A stretch of 64,000 bases of DNA from Prorocentrum cordatum (taxonomy: Eukaryota; Sar; Dinophyceae; Prorocentrales; Prorocentraceae): positions 338,198 to 402,197 of the forward strand of contig CAUYUJ010014209.1 of assembly GCA_963575745.1 (NCBI GenBank), written 5' to 3'. A program made the position numbers and the translations under genes. The notes below the pieces were generated by a model. The model did no database searches and was not told where the DNA came from. It saw only the letters and a list, made by a program, of their open reading frames with translations. Position 1 is the stretch's first letter; each line of letters starts with the position of its first letter. This document shows positions 35,575 through 47,959 of this stretch, piece by piece.

Positions 35575-36250
35575 AGGCCACCCCCTATGGTGTCGAGGAA
35601 GTGCCACGCCTGCCAGGCTTTGCGAGCCCGAAACGGATAGGAAGACCACCCCCAGCGAAGCTCCCTGTGGTGTCGAGGAAGTGCCACGCCTGCCACGCTT
35701 TGTGAGCCCGAAACGGATAGCGCTCCCACCCCCAGCTATGGTGTCGAGGAAGTGCCACGACTGCCACTCTTTGCGAGCCCGAATCGGATAGCGGTCCCAC
35801 ACCCGGCGCATCCCCTGTGGAGTCGAGGAATTGCCACGCCTGCCACGCTGTGCGACCCCGAAACATATAGCGTTCCCACCCCCAGCGCGCCCCCTGTGGT
35901 GTCGAGGAAGTGCCACGCCTGCCACGCTTTGCGAGCCCGAAACGGATAGCGCTCCCACCCACACCGCACCCCCTGTGGTGTCGAGGATGTGCCACGCCTG
36001 CCACGCTTTGCGAGCCCGAATCGGATAGCGCTCCCACACCCAGCGCATCCCCTTGTGGAGTCGAGGAACTGCCACGCCTGCCACGCTGTGCGACCCCGAA
36101 ACGGATAGCGCTCCCACCCCCAGCGCGCCCCCTGTGGTGTCGAGGAAGTGCCACGCCTGCCACGCTTTGCGACCCCGAAACGGACAGCGCTCCCACCCCC
36201 AGCGCGCCCCGTGTAGTCGAGGGAGTGCCGCGCCTGCCACGCTTTGCGAG
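35575..36250 (+). repeat. ~79-bp minisatellite, nine units
   Basis: Each unit contains TGTCGAGGAAGTGCCACGCC, TGCCACGCTTTGCGAGCCCG and AAACGGATAGCGCTCCCACC. Long frames on both strands (up to 417 codons) are by-products. Confidence 0.95.
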
Positions 36251-36598
36251 CCCGCCTTGCGTGTGTTGCATGCGTCTGGTGCGTGTGATGCGTCAGGAGG
36301 AGGTGTATGAGTGTGTGTCAAGCTAGCCAGCTCGAGCGAGTCAAGCATGGCACGCCCAGTCCCACCCGCCCTCCCACAACATAAGAAGCAAAGCTGGCAC
36401 AACTGGGGGCCGAAGTCACACCGGCCAGCCGGTTTGGTACAGCTGATGCGGCCGCGATGGCGGTTGCCGACGGGAACTGGCGAGCGCGTGTTGAATGCCG
36501 CGCACGCATTGCCAGACGAGTCGAGAATGGCCCGGTACACCGCAGGAAGCCAGAGGTGGCCGGAGGAAGCCCGACGGTCTGACAGGACACCCCAAAGC
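36251..36598. other. Unassigned sequence
   Basis: No gene recognised. Confidence 0.35.
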
Positions 36599-36717
36599 AT
36601 TTTTGTGAAAAAACATTGGGTTTTTGATGTTTTTATGTTGAAATGCTTGCAAACACACGGTGTTCGGTAGGATTCTGACATGAACGCGCGAGTGTGCTCT
36701 TTGTGGTATTTTTTGCA
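36599..36717 (+). repeat. 119-bp direct duplication, copy 1
   Basis: Differs from 36861-36979 at three positions by eye. Contains GGGTTTTTGATGTTTTTATG and GATTCTGACATGAACGCGCG. Confidence 0.93.
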
Positions 36718-36860
36718 CAGGATTCGCGGCCTGGGTGCATGACAGAGCATCGCGAGTGCACCGCGCGATGACGTGAAATCGCTGGATTTGACAGAATTCT
36801 TAAGATTCCTATGGTTTTCCTATGATTTCAGCAAGAGAGCCCGGGCGGGAAATTTGTACA

Positions 36861-36979
36861 ATTTTTGTGAAAAAGCATTGGGTTTTTGATGTTTTTATGT
36901 TGAAATGCTTGCAAACACAAGGTGTTCGGTAGGATTCTGACATGAACGCGCGCGTGTGCTCTTTGTGGTATTTTTTGCA
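36861..36979 (+). repeat. 119-bp direct duplication, copy 2
   Basis: Second copy, 262 bp downstream of the first and in the same orientation. Both end at a TTTTTTGCA run. Confidence 0.93.
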
Positions 36980-37894
36980 ATGGATTATCGCCGTGGACGA
37001 CAGGACGTCCATGTCGAGAGGAAAAAATAAGAAAAATGTTGATTTTGTATTGTTTTTTACAGGTTAGGATGGGACCCCCCGGATGCGGCCCCTAATGGCC
37101 GGCCTGAGGGGGGAGTAGGAGTATATTCGAATAAGGAATAAGGATGTGTGTGTGTGTGTGTGCAGATGTATGGTGTGTATGCCGAGCGTGGAAGAGCAGT
37201 GACGAGGAGAGGTGAGGAAGGGTGAGGAGGGAGGAGGGAGGTGTGAGGAAGACGCGGGTGCGACGCGGGTGGGAGGATAACCATAACCCCACGAAACATG
37301 TGGGGAAAAACACGCCGACGGCGCACAACCAGACGGCGACCGTCTTCCCCCAGTCGCCCGCGCTCTCTACTTGGCAGCCATGCATCTGAGTCTTCGCCCG
37401 CAGAACCCGCTGGTGATCTGGCACAGTGACTCCTCTTGTGCCGAGCTGCCCTCCACAGACACGCTTCGGCGATGCGTCGTGCAAACATATGTTTGTGAAG
37501 GGGAACTGGGACACACAAATAAATACACACAAATAAAAATATCCCCCATATTTTCACATATTTTCTTGGTTTTTCCCCCCCCACTTCCCATATTTTCGCG
37601 TATTTTCCTGGGGATCGACGATTAATTGTGTCTGTGTTTTTTCCCCTCCTGAGTTTACCGGAGTGCCCAGTCAATCACACGCCGGCGCTGAGAACCATAC
37701 GATGGCCGAGCCGCGCAACCCGAGCGGAAGCCGCCGCCGTCAGGACATCTCCACGCCCGACAACCAAGGCGTGCGTTTGTGATCCGGCACCGCAGAGTAT
37801 CTCGGCATCAGGCCTCGGACCTCGCCCTCGGCACGCACCACTGCAAACTAGATCGCCGCACGACGTGCTGCAGACTGCTGCCAGTGCTTGGATA
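36980..37894. other. Unassigned sequence
   Basis: Contains a short GT run (37146-37161) and two CATATTTTC-type repeats near 37550-37600. No gene is supported. Confidence 0.35.
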
Positions 37895-39008
37895 CAAAAA
37901 TGTGTATATGCATATGTAGAGACATGCATACATACCTGCATAACAGCATACCTACATACATGCATGCATGCATATATACCTACAAACATACGTACGTATG
38001 TATATGCGTACGATACATAAATACGTCGAGTATACATACATACATTCATGCATACATGCATACATACATAGATGGGTACATCCACGCATGCATGCATACA
38101 TACGTACATACATGCATATATGCATGCATACATGCATACATACATAAGTCTATCTATATATACCTGCGTACGTACGTACGAACGAACGCCACAGAGATAC
38201 ATACATGCATGCGTCCGCACATACAAACATGTTGACATACGTACATACACACATACAAGCATGTACGCATACCTACATGCATCCAAATATACATGCATAC
38301 ATACATACATACATACATACATACTTGCATACATGCTTACCGACAGGTAGGCATACATACCTACAAGCATGCATGCAAACATACATACATGTATACATAC
38401 ATACACACATACATACATACATACATACATACATGCATGCATGCATGCATACATACATACATACATACATATGCATACATACATACATACATACATACAT
38501 TCATACATACATACATACATGCATGCATGCATGCATGCATACATACATACATATACACACAGATATAGACATACGTACATACAAACATGCATACACGTAT
38601 ACATACATACATACATGCATGCATGCATGCATACATGCATACATACGTTCACGTGCATACATACATACATACATACATGCATACATACATACATACATAC
38701 ATGCATACATACATGCATGCATACATTCACCTACATACATACATACATACATACATACATACATGCATGCATGCATGCATACATACATACATGCATGCAT
38801 ACATACATACATGCATGCATGCATGCATACATATATACATACACGCATGCATACAGATGTATATGTATGCATACATTCACACACATACATGCATGTATGT
38901 TTGAATGCACGCATACGTACACACATACTTACGCATACCTATATGCATGCATACATATATGCATGCATGAATGTATGCATGCGTGCATGCATGCACACAT
39001 ACAAACAT
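37895..39008 (+). repeat. CATA/CATG tetranucleotide array, ~1.1 kb
   Basis: CATACATACATGCATG repeats. Frames encode His-Thr-Tyr-Ile or Met-Tyr-Val-Cys repeats and are artefacts. A related array is at 63850-64000. Confidence 0.97.
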
Positions 39009-39290
39009 ATACACTTTGCGCAGTCCGTGTCACAAGCGGAGAACAGATGTATATCCACGCCCTCCATGCCTGCATTCTGGAGGGCGGTCCCGTGGCTACG
39101 CGGTCGCATGGATACGCTTCGCGCGGGGCATCCGCGAGAAAGGCCAAGGGCCCTGGCCCGCGAGGCCATGGACATGGATATGTTTCCCGCCCACGACCGC
39201 AGCCGCCGAGGTTCCAATCTGGAGGTCCCTCGGCACGTCGCAAGAGCAAGGAAGCGAAGGGAAAACTGCACGAGGAAGCTCCGAGAGGGA
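39009..39290. other. GC-rich unassigned sequence
   Basis: Holds a ~36-bp segment (near 39108-39143) related in inverted orientation to 60262-60300. No gene called. Confidence 0.4.
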
Positions 39291-39503
39291 GCTCGACGCC
39301 CGAAATGGGTACGGAAAGAATGGGCACTATGCCCAACAACAGATGTTGTCCCAAGCCAACAGCGGCCGCTGTTGGGCAGGCGGCCTTCTGTCTCGAATGG
39401 ACACAGGCCGCGGCGGCGTGGACAGCGACTCCTGTTCAAAATGAACAGGAACTGCGGTTGGGCATTGTAGCCATTCTTTCAGTACCCATTTCGGGCGTCC
39501 AGA
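39291..39503. repeat. Foldback (long inverted repeat)
   Basis: Arm 39291-39340 (GCCCGAAATGGGTACGGAAA, GAATGGGCACTATGCCCAAC) is inverted at 39456-39503. The loop holds the 20-bp perfect palindrome CCAACAGCGGCCGCTGTTGG (39356-39375) and the hairpin CCTGTTCA-AAA-TGAACAGG near 39431. Confidence 0.85.
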
Positions 39504-40699
39504 TCCGAGAGGGAGCTCGACGCCCATGCCCGGACGCCCGGACGGGCCGGTGCTTCAGGGGCTTCGGCGGTGCGCTGGGGCTGCGGCGGCACGGCGGCCG
39601 CCCCTGCTCCTTGCGGTGCCTCCTCCCTGTTGGGCCTCCTTCCCCAGAGATCCGAGGCTCCGAACAAAAATTAAGGCGGCCGGTGTTCTGCCGCTTTCGG
39701 CCCCCCAAGGCCCTCAACGGGCGCCGGGGCCGTCAAGAAACGACTCGGGAGGAAAGACCGGTCTCTCCGAGGCCACAGAAGGACTCTCAGAGGCCGGAGG
39801 ACTTCGGAGGAGCCCCACCGCCTACTCAGACGGCCCGCCCCCTCTCACTTCCCTCCTGGGCTCGCCGCCGATCAGCGGGGGAAAGCTCAAGGGGGGGGGG
39901 GGGGCTCAAGGGGCGAAGCACGCTGGCTTTGTTTGGTGCGGTGCCCCGGCGTATTCGGAGGTTTTCGGTACCTGTGGGGATCCCTTGAGCTGCGCCTCGT
40001 CGAGGGATTTCCCCCTCTCGCTTCCCCTTCGGCGTGCCACCGAGGGGAGTCGGAGGCGCGATGCGGGGCAGGACGTGGGTCACTGCAGAAGGCGCTGTCG
40101 CACGGCAGTGTATCACACGTGGCCCTCTCCAGGCCTTCTGGTAGGACTCTTCTCCCTCGAGGGAGGCCGAGCAAAAGGGGCTGGACAACGATGGAGCAGA
40201 TTGTCTGCGATGCGTACGCGAGAAGGGCCTGGCAAGGACAAATGCTGTGCGTGCACACATGCACTGCAACGGCACACGGCACACGGTTTGCTCGTGCACC
40301 TTACAAGTGCTGTCGTACGAGATGCTTTCACGCGGAAAAATATGTATGCACGTCACGTGCCCCGATATTATCATGAGCATAATCTGCTGTGTGGCAATAC
40401 ACCCGCACGGCCCAGAGATGACAAGTGCATGACTCCAATCCCGCGCTGGAAAGCGCCTGGTGTTCGTTCACCCAGGCACTGGCGGGGTGCTGGTCATCCT
40501 GCACAGCGTAAGCTCTCATACTCGCCCTCTTCTGCTGTGAATCCACTTCGCCTTCCACTTCCACTGCTGGAGCTGGCAATTGCATCAAGCTTTCATCTGC
40601 TCGCAACCTCATCATACCGGAACCTTTCCCTCGGTTGTTGATGATGCTGCGATAGCCACCGCTAGCACCATCACTGCTTCAATTTGCCCTATAACTACC
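39504..40699. other. GC-rich unassigned sequence
   Basis: Frames up to 371 codons but of low-complexity composition. A G-run at 39891-39902. No domain recognised. Confidence 0.35.
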
Positions 40700-41172
40700 A
40701 TGCTATCCCACTTCTTCTGACGAAAATGTATAATACCGGAGAAAAGAACAATTCAGAATTGTTGTAGGGCTACAGGGCAAGAGGGCTAGAGGAATATAGG
40801 GCTGTAGCGCTATAGGGCTATAGAGCTACAGGGCTGTAGCGCTATGAGGCCTATAGGGCTATAGGGCTTTAGGGCTATAGGGCTATGAGGCTATAGGGCT
40901 ATAGGGCTATAGCGATATAGTGCTATAGGGTTATAGGGCTATAGGGCTATCTGGCTATAGGGCTATATGGCTGTAGGGCTATAGGGCTGTAGGACTATAA
41001 GGCTATAGGGCGATAGAGCAACCGGGCACCCGGGCACCCAGGCACCCCCAGGCACCTCCGAGCACCCCTGGACACCTCCGGGCACCCCTGGGCACCCGGG
41101 CACCCGGGCCGGTCACCGACAGGGGCGACGCACCTCACCTAACCATATGATACCAGAGAAAAAACCCAATCA
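40700..41172 (-). repeat. Tripartite modular repeat, copy 2
   Basis: Inverse orientation. End motif ATAATACCGGAGAAAA (40729), GGGCTATA minisatellite (40765-41012), GGGCACCC minisatellite (41018-41110), then ACCTCACCTAACCATATGAT; here the rest of the head is replaced by another ATACCAGAGAAAAAACCCAA end-like motif. Confidence 0.85.
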
Positions 41173-41284
41173 GATGTTTTTAATTCCCTACCTAGGCTCT
41201 GCCTAGAAAGGGTTCTTACTCGCTTGGTTTAAAGGGGCCGGGCAGTGCAAACCGCCCCGGGCGGTTCCCCCAGTCCCCTGGGAG

Positions 41285-41400
41285 CCAAGCAAAAGCAACA
41301 GCAAAGGTAAAAGCAAACGCGCGGTTCCCCCAGTTGCGCTCCCTGGGTGCCAAGCAAAAGCAAAGGAAAGGCAAAAGTGAAGGCAATAGAAGACAAAGCA
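41285..41400 (+). repeat. GCAAAA-type array
   Basis: AGCAAAAGCAAAGG-like units; a second block is at 41640-41790. Confidence 0.85.
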
Positions 41401-41402
41401 AC

Positions 41403-41600
41403 AGCACAGCATAGCATAGCATAGCATAGCATAGCATAGCGCAGCATAGCATAGCATAGCGCAGCATAGCACAGCATAGCATAGCCTAGCCTAGCCCAGC
41501 TTAGCATTGCGCAGCAGAGCATAGCATATAATAGCATAGCATAGCAGAGCATAGCAGAGCAGAGCATAGCATAGCATAGCATAGCGCAGCACAGCATCCA
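41403..41600 (+). repeat. (AGCAT)n array
   Basis: AGCATAGCATAGC with GCGC and AGAGC variants, about 200 bp. Confidence 0.95.
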
Positions 41601-41789
41601 CAGCATTCCACCATGCGTGTGTGTGTGTGTCTGTGCGCAGGCAAAGCAAAAGCAAAAACAAGCAACAGCCAAAACAATAGCAAAGCAAAAGCAACTGCAA
41701 AAGCAACAGCAAAAGCTGAGGCAAAGGCAAAAGCAAAGGCAAGAGCAAAAGCAAAGGCAATGCAAAGCAAAAGCAAAACCAATGCGAAA

Positions 41790-42050
41790 GTGTAGATGTA
41801 GATGTAGATGTAGGTGTAGTCGTAGATGTGGATGTAGGTGTAGATGTAGCTGTATATGTAGATGTATATGTAGATGTAGGTGTAGATGTAGGTGTATATG
41901 TAGATGTAGATGTGAGTCTCGCTGTTGATGTACATGTAAATGTAGATGCAGGTGTAGATGTAGATGTAGCTGTAGGTGTAGATGTATATGTAGGTCTAGA
42001 TGTAGATGTAGGTGTCGATGTAGATGTAGGTGTAGATATAGATGTAGACG
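41790..42050 (+). repeat. (GATGTA)n array
   Basis: GTAGATGTAGAT hexamers with GGTGTA and TATGTA variants. Confidence 0.95.
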
Positions 42051-42171
42051 TAAAGAACTCCCCAGTGCCCCGCCCTCGTCTCCGTGCCTGCTTGTTTTTG
42101 CTGTTGTCTCGGCGACTTGTTGCCTGCTTCTGCTGCTGCTTCACTTACGGCGTGGCATCGGCGGTTCTGGC

Positions 42172-42726
<555 letters not shown>

Positions 42727-42844
42727 ACTACGACGATGAGGAGAAGGAGGAGGACGGCGTTTACCGCTCCTACTAATGTTGCTTTCCTAGAGACTCCAAC
42801 TCCTAGGTAGGGTCGCACTGGGATAATCTTCCAAGTGCTCCCTT

Positions 42845-43405
42845 TGTAATCGGGTTATAGGGCGTGCTATAGGGCTATAGGGCTAAAGGGCTATAGGGCT
42901 ATCGGGCTATAGGGCTATAGGGCTATCGGGCTATAGGGCTATAGGGCTATCGGGCTATAGGGCTGTAGGGCTATAGGGCTATAGGGCTATAGGACTGTGA
43001 CCTATAGGGCCATAGGGCTATAGGGCTATGGGGCTATAGAGCTATATGGGCTATGGGGCTATCAGGGCCATAGGGATAAGGTTATTAAGGCTATAGGGAT
43101 ATAAGGCGATAGGGCTACAGGGCTATAGGGCTATACGGCTATAGGGCTGTAGGGCTATAGGGCTATAGGGCTACTGGGCTATTGGGCTATTGGGCTATTG
43201 GGCACCCCCGGGCACCCAGGCACCCCCGGGCCCCCGGGCACCCGGGCACCCGGACACCCGGGCACACGGGCCTGGCCACCGAAATCGGCGACGAACCTCA
43301 CCTAACCCTGTAATCCGCTAGGACCCCTACAGAGGCAAGCTCTGATTGGGGAATGAATCCGCTAGGACCCCTACAGAGGCAAGCTTTGATTGGGGAATAA
43401 TCCCC
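42845..43405 (-). repeat. Tripartite modular repeat, copy 3
   Basis: GGGCTATA minisatellite (42850-43197), GGGCACCC minisatellite (43198-43268), then the conserved head, whose AATCCGCTAGGACCCCTACA to TTGGGGAAT portion is tandemly duplicated with a 44-bp period (43312 and 43356). Confidence 0.9.
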
Positions 43406-44589
43406 CATCCGTGTCCTCCGCTCGCAAAGCACCTGCAGCAGAAAATGATGTGGGACCGTCTCCACGAGATGCGGAATGAAATGCAAACCAGGAAGATGCC
43501 GAAACCCACCCACATTGGAGGAGATCCGCAACCGTGCCGCGAGACACCGAGAGAAGTTTCCACAGGGCTCTTCGAATTCTCTGGATTGCGGACACCACAT
43601 ATTCTTTAAGAGCCCAGTCCCCGGCTTCCTGGATCCCTTGGGAGCTTGTAGACGCTTCTTGTGATATGGTCGCAACTTTTCTCGAGGCCGTGAGAGCGTG
43701 GCTGAGGGCCAGTGTTCCCCACGTGTCGTGAGATGATCCCAAAGGACGGTCTGTGGGTTCTCCTCGGGGCCTCTGGTGCCTTCTAGGCCCCGGGGGCCAG
43801 CTCGAGGGGTCAAAGCCATTGAACACCTGAGGTCTGCGAATGAGTTTCGCGGATTCGTCTTCTCGGTCCTAAGAGCGTCGTCCAAGACGGCCTGGGAAGT
43901 CTTTTGGGACCCTGCTCCCCCGGATGGTCCCCGAGGCAGCCTCTCCAAGAGGTCCTCGAGAGGAACCCAAAGTGCTTCCAAGCGGCCCCAAGAGGCCTCT
44001 AAAAGGCATCGTGTCCACGACCCAGGCCACCCGCGACCAACCCCGCGCCCCACACACACACACACTGGTTTAACGAAAAAATCGGCGCCTGCGGCGGGCT
44101 CGCTGTATAACTTGTAAGAATTTGGCGCCTGCGGCAGGCTTTTTCAGAGCCTCGCAACTGCCGGCGTCCCCGCCGCCCTCTCACTCTTATCCGCAGCTGC
44201 GGGGGTCTACGTTATTCAACCGAGGTCGGGCGGACCTCGGGGAGTCTGAGCGCGCCGACACTGGAGGCTGTGGGGGACCGAAGCCTCTCGGGCATCCATG
44301 GCGACCTTTCCTGCCAGCAGCCGGTCTGGCGGCTGAGGCCGCTGGAACACGAAGCCGATCTGAAGTCCACTGCGACTTCGCGAGCCCTCCCCCATACGCT
44401 CCCCTGCACCACTTCTTTTCTCCCCTCCCTCCTGAAGCCGAAGAATGCAAACTCGTTTTTGTTGCGCACATCTTACGTGGCCACGGCTGGGCTCGTGTCC
44501 GCCCACGGGTGCTCACAGCGACTTCGAAGGCCCAATCAGCCAGACGTGGTTTTCCATTGGCGCTCGTGGCAGCGCCAGTGAAAAATGTG
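43406..44589. other. Unassigned sequence
   Basis: Contains AAGAGGCC-like bits near 43946-44005 and two TTGGCGCCTGCGGC-like blocks (44081, 44122). No gene recognised. Confidence 0.35.
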
Positions 44590-44712
44590 ACTTTTCTCCT
44601 CCTCCTCATCCTCCTCCTCCTCCTTCTCCTCCTCCTGCTATTCCTCCTCCTCCTTCTCCCCCTCCTCCTCCTCCTCCTCCTCCTCCTCCTCCTCCTCCCC
44701 CTCCTCCTCCTA
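44590..44712 (+). repeat. CCT/CTC polypyrimidine tract
   Basis: CTCCTC repeat, pyrimidines on plus. Confidence 0.95.
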
Positions 44713-44937
44713 AGCGGTGTTGGAGGCTCAGGCACTTGGAGCCCCGACGGAGGGAGGATTTTCACTGAAACTCACTCGCACGACTCCCGCCCCACACTTG
44801 TAAGGACCAGCAAGGGAACAGGGGGGAATGAAAAACGGATGGCGATTACATGAATCTCGATATGTGCAAGGATGAAACCGGTATTGTACAATCCGCTGGC
44901 GGCGGGTACCACGGACATATTGAAGGAGATTAGCAGT

Positions 44938-47410
44938 GCACTTCGGGAATGGGATGTGATTGTGCTGACGGGGACGCATTAGTGAGCAGGGCTAGAAACG
45001 ATAAAGAAAACCAATCATAGATACCATGTGGCACTGCAGGTTGGGGCGAGAAAATGGAAATGAGTTTCTAAGGCATGCGGGACGTCGTTCATGGTGTCCC
45101 ACGAGATGATGAAGGACAAGGCGCTCCACACGCAGTACACCCCACCGGCTCAACTGCCAGAGGAAAAGGCAAGGGTAAGGTTACGTAACAAGGCGTACGG
45201 TGTTACTCTATTCGCGACATACTTGCAATCTGAGAAGGGGTACACCAATCCCAGGACGACTTCCCCAAAAGATCGTGAAGTAGGTAGAAGAGAGGTGTGA
45301 TGAGACTAGTGGCAGATCTACTTACTATCATAGCGGGGGGATATGTCAACAGTCAATTGGGAATGCACAAGACGGAAAACAGGGATTTGGTGGTCAGCAG
45401 GCATTTTTCGGCCAAACATGCAGCATCACTGGGACCAGTGGCAAGAGGGGTGGAAGACGACAACGGTGCAGCACTCAGGAATTTCTGCGTACACAGCCGA
45501 TTGTCCGTATTTCCGATGTTTCACGAGTGCGGGCCAACCTACTACTGTGTCAATGACGACAAGGTGCGCACAAGCAAGATCGACCACATTGCGGTACCGA
45601 CTGGAGCCCTACCACACGCGCGACGGTGCGCATCCTTGCGGGGAGTGGCATAACAGCTTCAAAAAGCCAAAGCGAAAAGGACACCTAGACCGCATTCCAC
45701 TGGGCCTAGACAACGGCAGCAGAGGGCAGACCAAGATGTGGACCGCGACATGCTGTCGGAGTGCTTGAGCAAAGGGCGTCTGCGAGCAAAATGTTTGGGA
45801 GCATCTGACCGCTGCCTGAAGGCAGCGGCCGACCCGCAGCCAGGAGGAGCACCGGCGGGGAGCTCTCGGAGTGCGATCCGGGCGGACGGCGCGGCACTGT
45901 CCCCGCAGCCGCGGCAGGAGAGCACGGAGGAACCGTCACTCGAGGCCGTCCCGTTGCCAGGAGCCCCGACCCCCGACGTCGTGATTTTTTCACAACGTCG
46001 ACCCCCAAAGGTCTGGACCCTTTCGCCGGGACCGGTTTTGCATTCCGAGTCGTTTTTTGACGGTCCCGAGGCCCGGCAAGGACCTCCAGAGGGCGAAACT
46101 AGTGAAAAACCTCCCGTCGTGATTTTTTCACGACGCGAGGGGGTCTGGGAGGAGCACCAGCGGGGATACCTCGGAGCGTGGCCCAGGCGGACGGCACGGC
46201 GCGGCGCCCGCGGCGTCGAAAGAAGGGGGTTCGGAGGGGCCGCCGCTCCCGCCCGGAGCGCGGGCCCTGGCGGGCGAGCGGCGCCAGACGAGCGGAGGGG
46301 GCTCCAAGACCGCCCAGCAGCAGGCCAGATGTGGAAGGGATGGAGCGAGGCTGGTAGAACAGCGACGAAGGTGATCTTCCCAGTCAAGAAGAAAGAGGAG
46401 GCCCATGGAGTGGCAGCCCCTCAAACCTTGCGACGGTCCTCATGGGCAGGGCGGACGCGAAGGAGAGTGGACACGGTATCATCCGAGACGAAAGAGCGGC
46501 TGGAGGAGATCGAAGTGGAATTAGCGCATATACAGGACGTGTTTCGGAAGCACAGGACAGACTCGGAGGCCGCCAGAAAAAAAGACTGGCCGAGAAGATT
46601 TGGCAGACGCGCGAGAACAACAACCTCAGCGAGATGCACAGACTACGCACGGAAGACAAGCGGACCGGGAGAGGGCCAACGAAGAGGTACTTTTTTCGGC
46701 ACGCACCTGGTGGGACACAGAGGAGTGGCTAAGTGAACTGGGGAAGCACCCCCGCGAAGGGGGCTTGGCAGCGGAACCGCTGGACTTGGAGGAGCACGAG
46801 CAGCAGCACGACGAGATGATCGCCGAGAAGATGCCGCTACCACTGGATGGAGATGCGAGAGCAGGTGGAAAGGGACAAGCGGAGCATGCTGAAATACTGC
46901 AATAAAACTGCAAAACGGAAGGGCATTTCCCCCATGGGGCGTCCCAGTGGAACTTGCATGGATGATGTTTGACACCACGGTCAACCTGAAGGGCCCAGAG
47001 CTGCTGAGCAGGAAGATGGTGAGGGGCAGAGGATTCGAGCAGCGGAGCAACGCGAGGAAGAGGAAGGCGTAGCAAAGTACAGCTCCCTCCACAAGTACAA
47101 ACTAGACAGGGCGATACTACAGCGGATGGGGTGGAGGGCAGGCAACGCGCTGGGTCGGACGAAACGAGCTGACGATGGGGAAGCGCTGCGAGCGAGTGAG
47201 AGGCAAGCGTGCCACATAGGGAGGCATAGGAAGGCTGGGCCGGGGTCGACAGCGATGGAGGCCGAAGCAAGTTTGAAATGCAAGAACAAGCTGGAGAATA
47301 CCCTCATCAAGCGTCGCCAGTCTCAAGCTACGCCGTTGGATTGGCACGGTCGATCTCTTTCTCCGCGGAAAAAAAAAGCAATAACAAACAAGGCATTAGG
47401 GGGAGAATGA
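44938..47410 (+). pseudogene. Third LINE remnant: endonuclease and linker
   Basis: Plus-strand frames resemble an APE-type (EEP) endonuclease of a LINE ORF2. WDVIVLTGTH (44950) fits the QETH-like motif. KARVRLRNKAYGVTLFATYL (near 45165) fits the central strand. After a frame change, NGAALRNFCVHSRLSVFPMF, TYYCVNDDKVRTSKIDHI (45459-45590) fit the NxxLxxFC and SQIDYI motifs. The first frame has stops at 44980-44985 and 45061. A later frame near 46490-46680 (KERLEEIEVELAHIQDVFRK; KKRLAEKIWQTRENNNLSEM) looks like the linker between endonuclease and RT. No RT motif was found after it. The segment at 45840-46335 between endonuclease and linker is an insertion of other repeats. The copy is clearly dead. 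Confidence 0.6.
45840..46205 (+). repeat. Inserted repeat with two CGTCGTGA hairpins and GGAGCACCRGCGGGGA boxes
   Basis: Box GGAGCACCGGCGGGGAGCTC at 45847 and GGAGCACCAGCGGGGATACC at 46149 (a third copy, GGAGCACTGGCGGGGATATC, at 53088). Between them two hairpins, CGTCGTGA-TTTTT-TCACAACG (45977) and CGTCGTGA-TTTTT-TCACGACG (46115), flank ~115 bp. Confidence 0.7.
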
Positions 47411-47780
47411 GTTACGCATGCGCATTGCTCAATGGGCATGTCTTTTACCAAGGGGGTCCATTACAGAGGACAAGCACCGCGCCACCCTTGCTGTGCACAA
47501 GGCGGTCTTCGGAACAGGCCAAGGGGCAATGCGATACCCTGAGAGCGAGGCAGGCAGGAATCGGCACCAGCGCCTCTGCGAGCACGAGGCGCAAACGCCT
47601 GGTGGCCCCGATTTTCGCCGCATCGAAGGAGGAGGATCTGCCCTTCGCACATCGAGGCGATAAACTGCACTGGGATGAGCACGGAATGCTCTGACGACCG
47701 GGTCCACGCGCTGCCCACACAGGGCGCGCAGATGGGATTCACACTGTGCCCACGACGATTCGATTATACTTACAATCTCT
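47411..47780. other. Probable LINE-derived sequence, unreadable
   Basis: Lies between the LINE linker and the MITE. Short frames with no RT motif. It is likely part of the same remnant. Confidence 0.35.
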
Positions 47781-47781
47781 A

Positions 47782-47959
47782 CTCCAGATTTCGTAATAAA
47801 GGGAGGGGGGTCTCATTTGGGGGGGGTCTCTTCCAGGCTATCTTGGAGGGCCTGGGGGGGTCTGGGGACGATGTTTAGGAGGGTTCTCCCACGGGGGGGG
47901 TCTGAAATGGCTTGTCTTGGAGGGTCCAGACCCCCTCCCTTTTATTACGAAATCTGGAG
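47782..47959. mobile_element. TA-flanked MITE, copy 3 (178 bp)
   Basis: Nearly identical to 23281-23461 over its whole length, with the same inverted ends. It is flanked by TA and by an 11-bp perfect direct repeat TACAATCTCTA (47771-47781, 47960-47970). It sits inside the LINE remnant, so it inserted later. Confidence 0.9.

Noticed and set aside
37895-39470. Cys/Met/Tyr-repeat and His/Thr/Ile-repeat proteins
   Set aside because: Translations of the CATACATG array.
42850-43197. Telomere-like repeat (TAGGG-containing)
   Set aside because: The period is 8 (GGGCTATA), internal, and paired with a second minisatellite. It does not match the TTTAGGG or TTAGGG telomere period.
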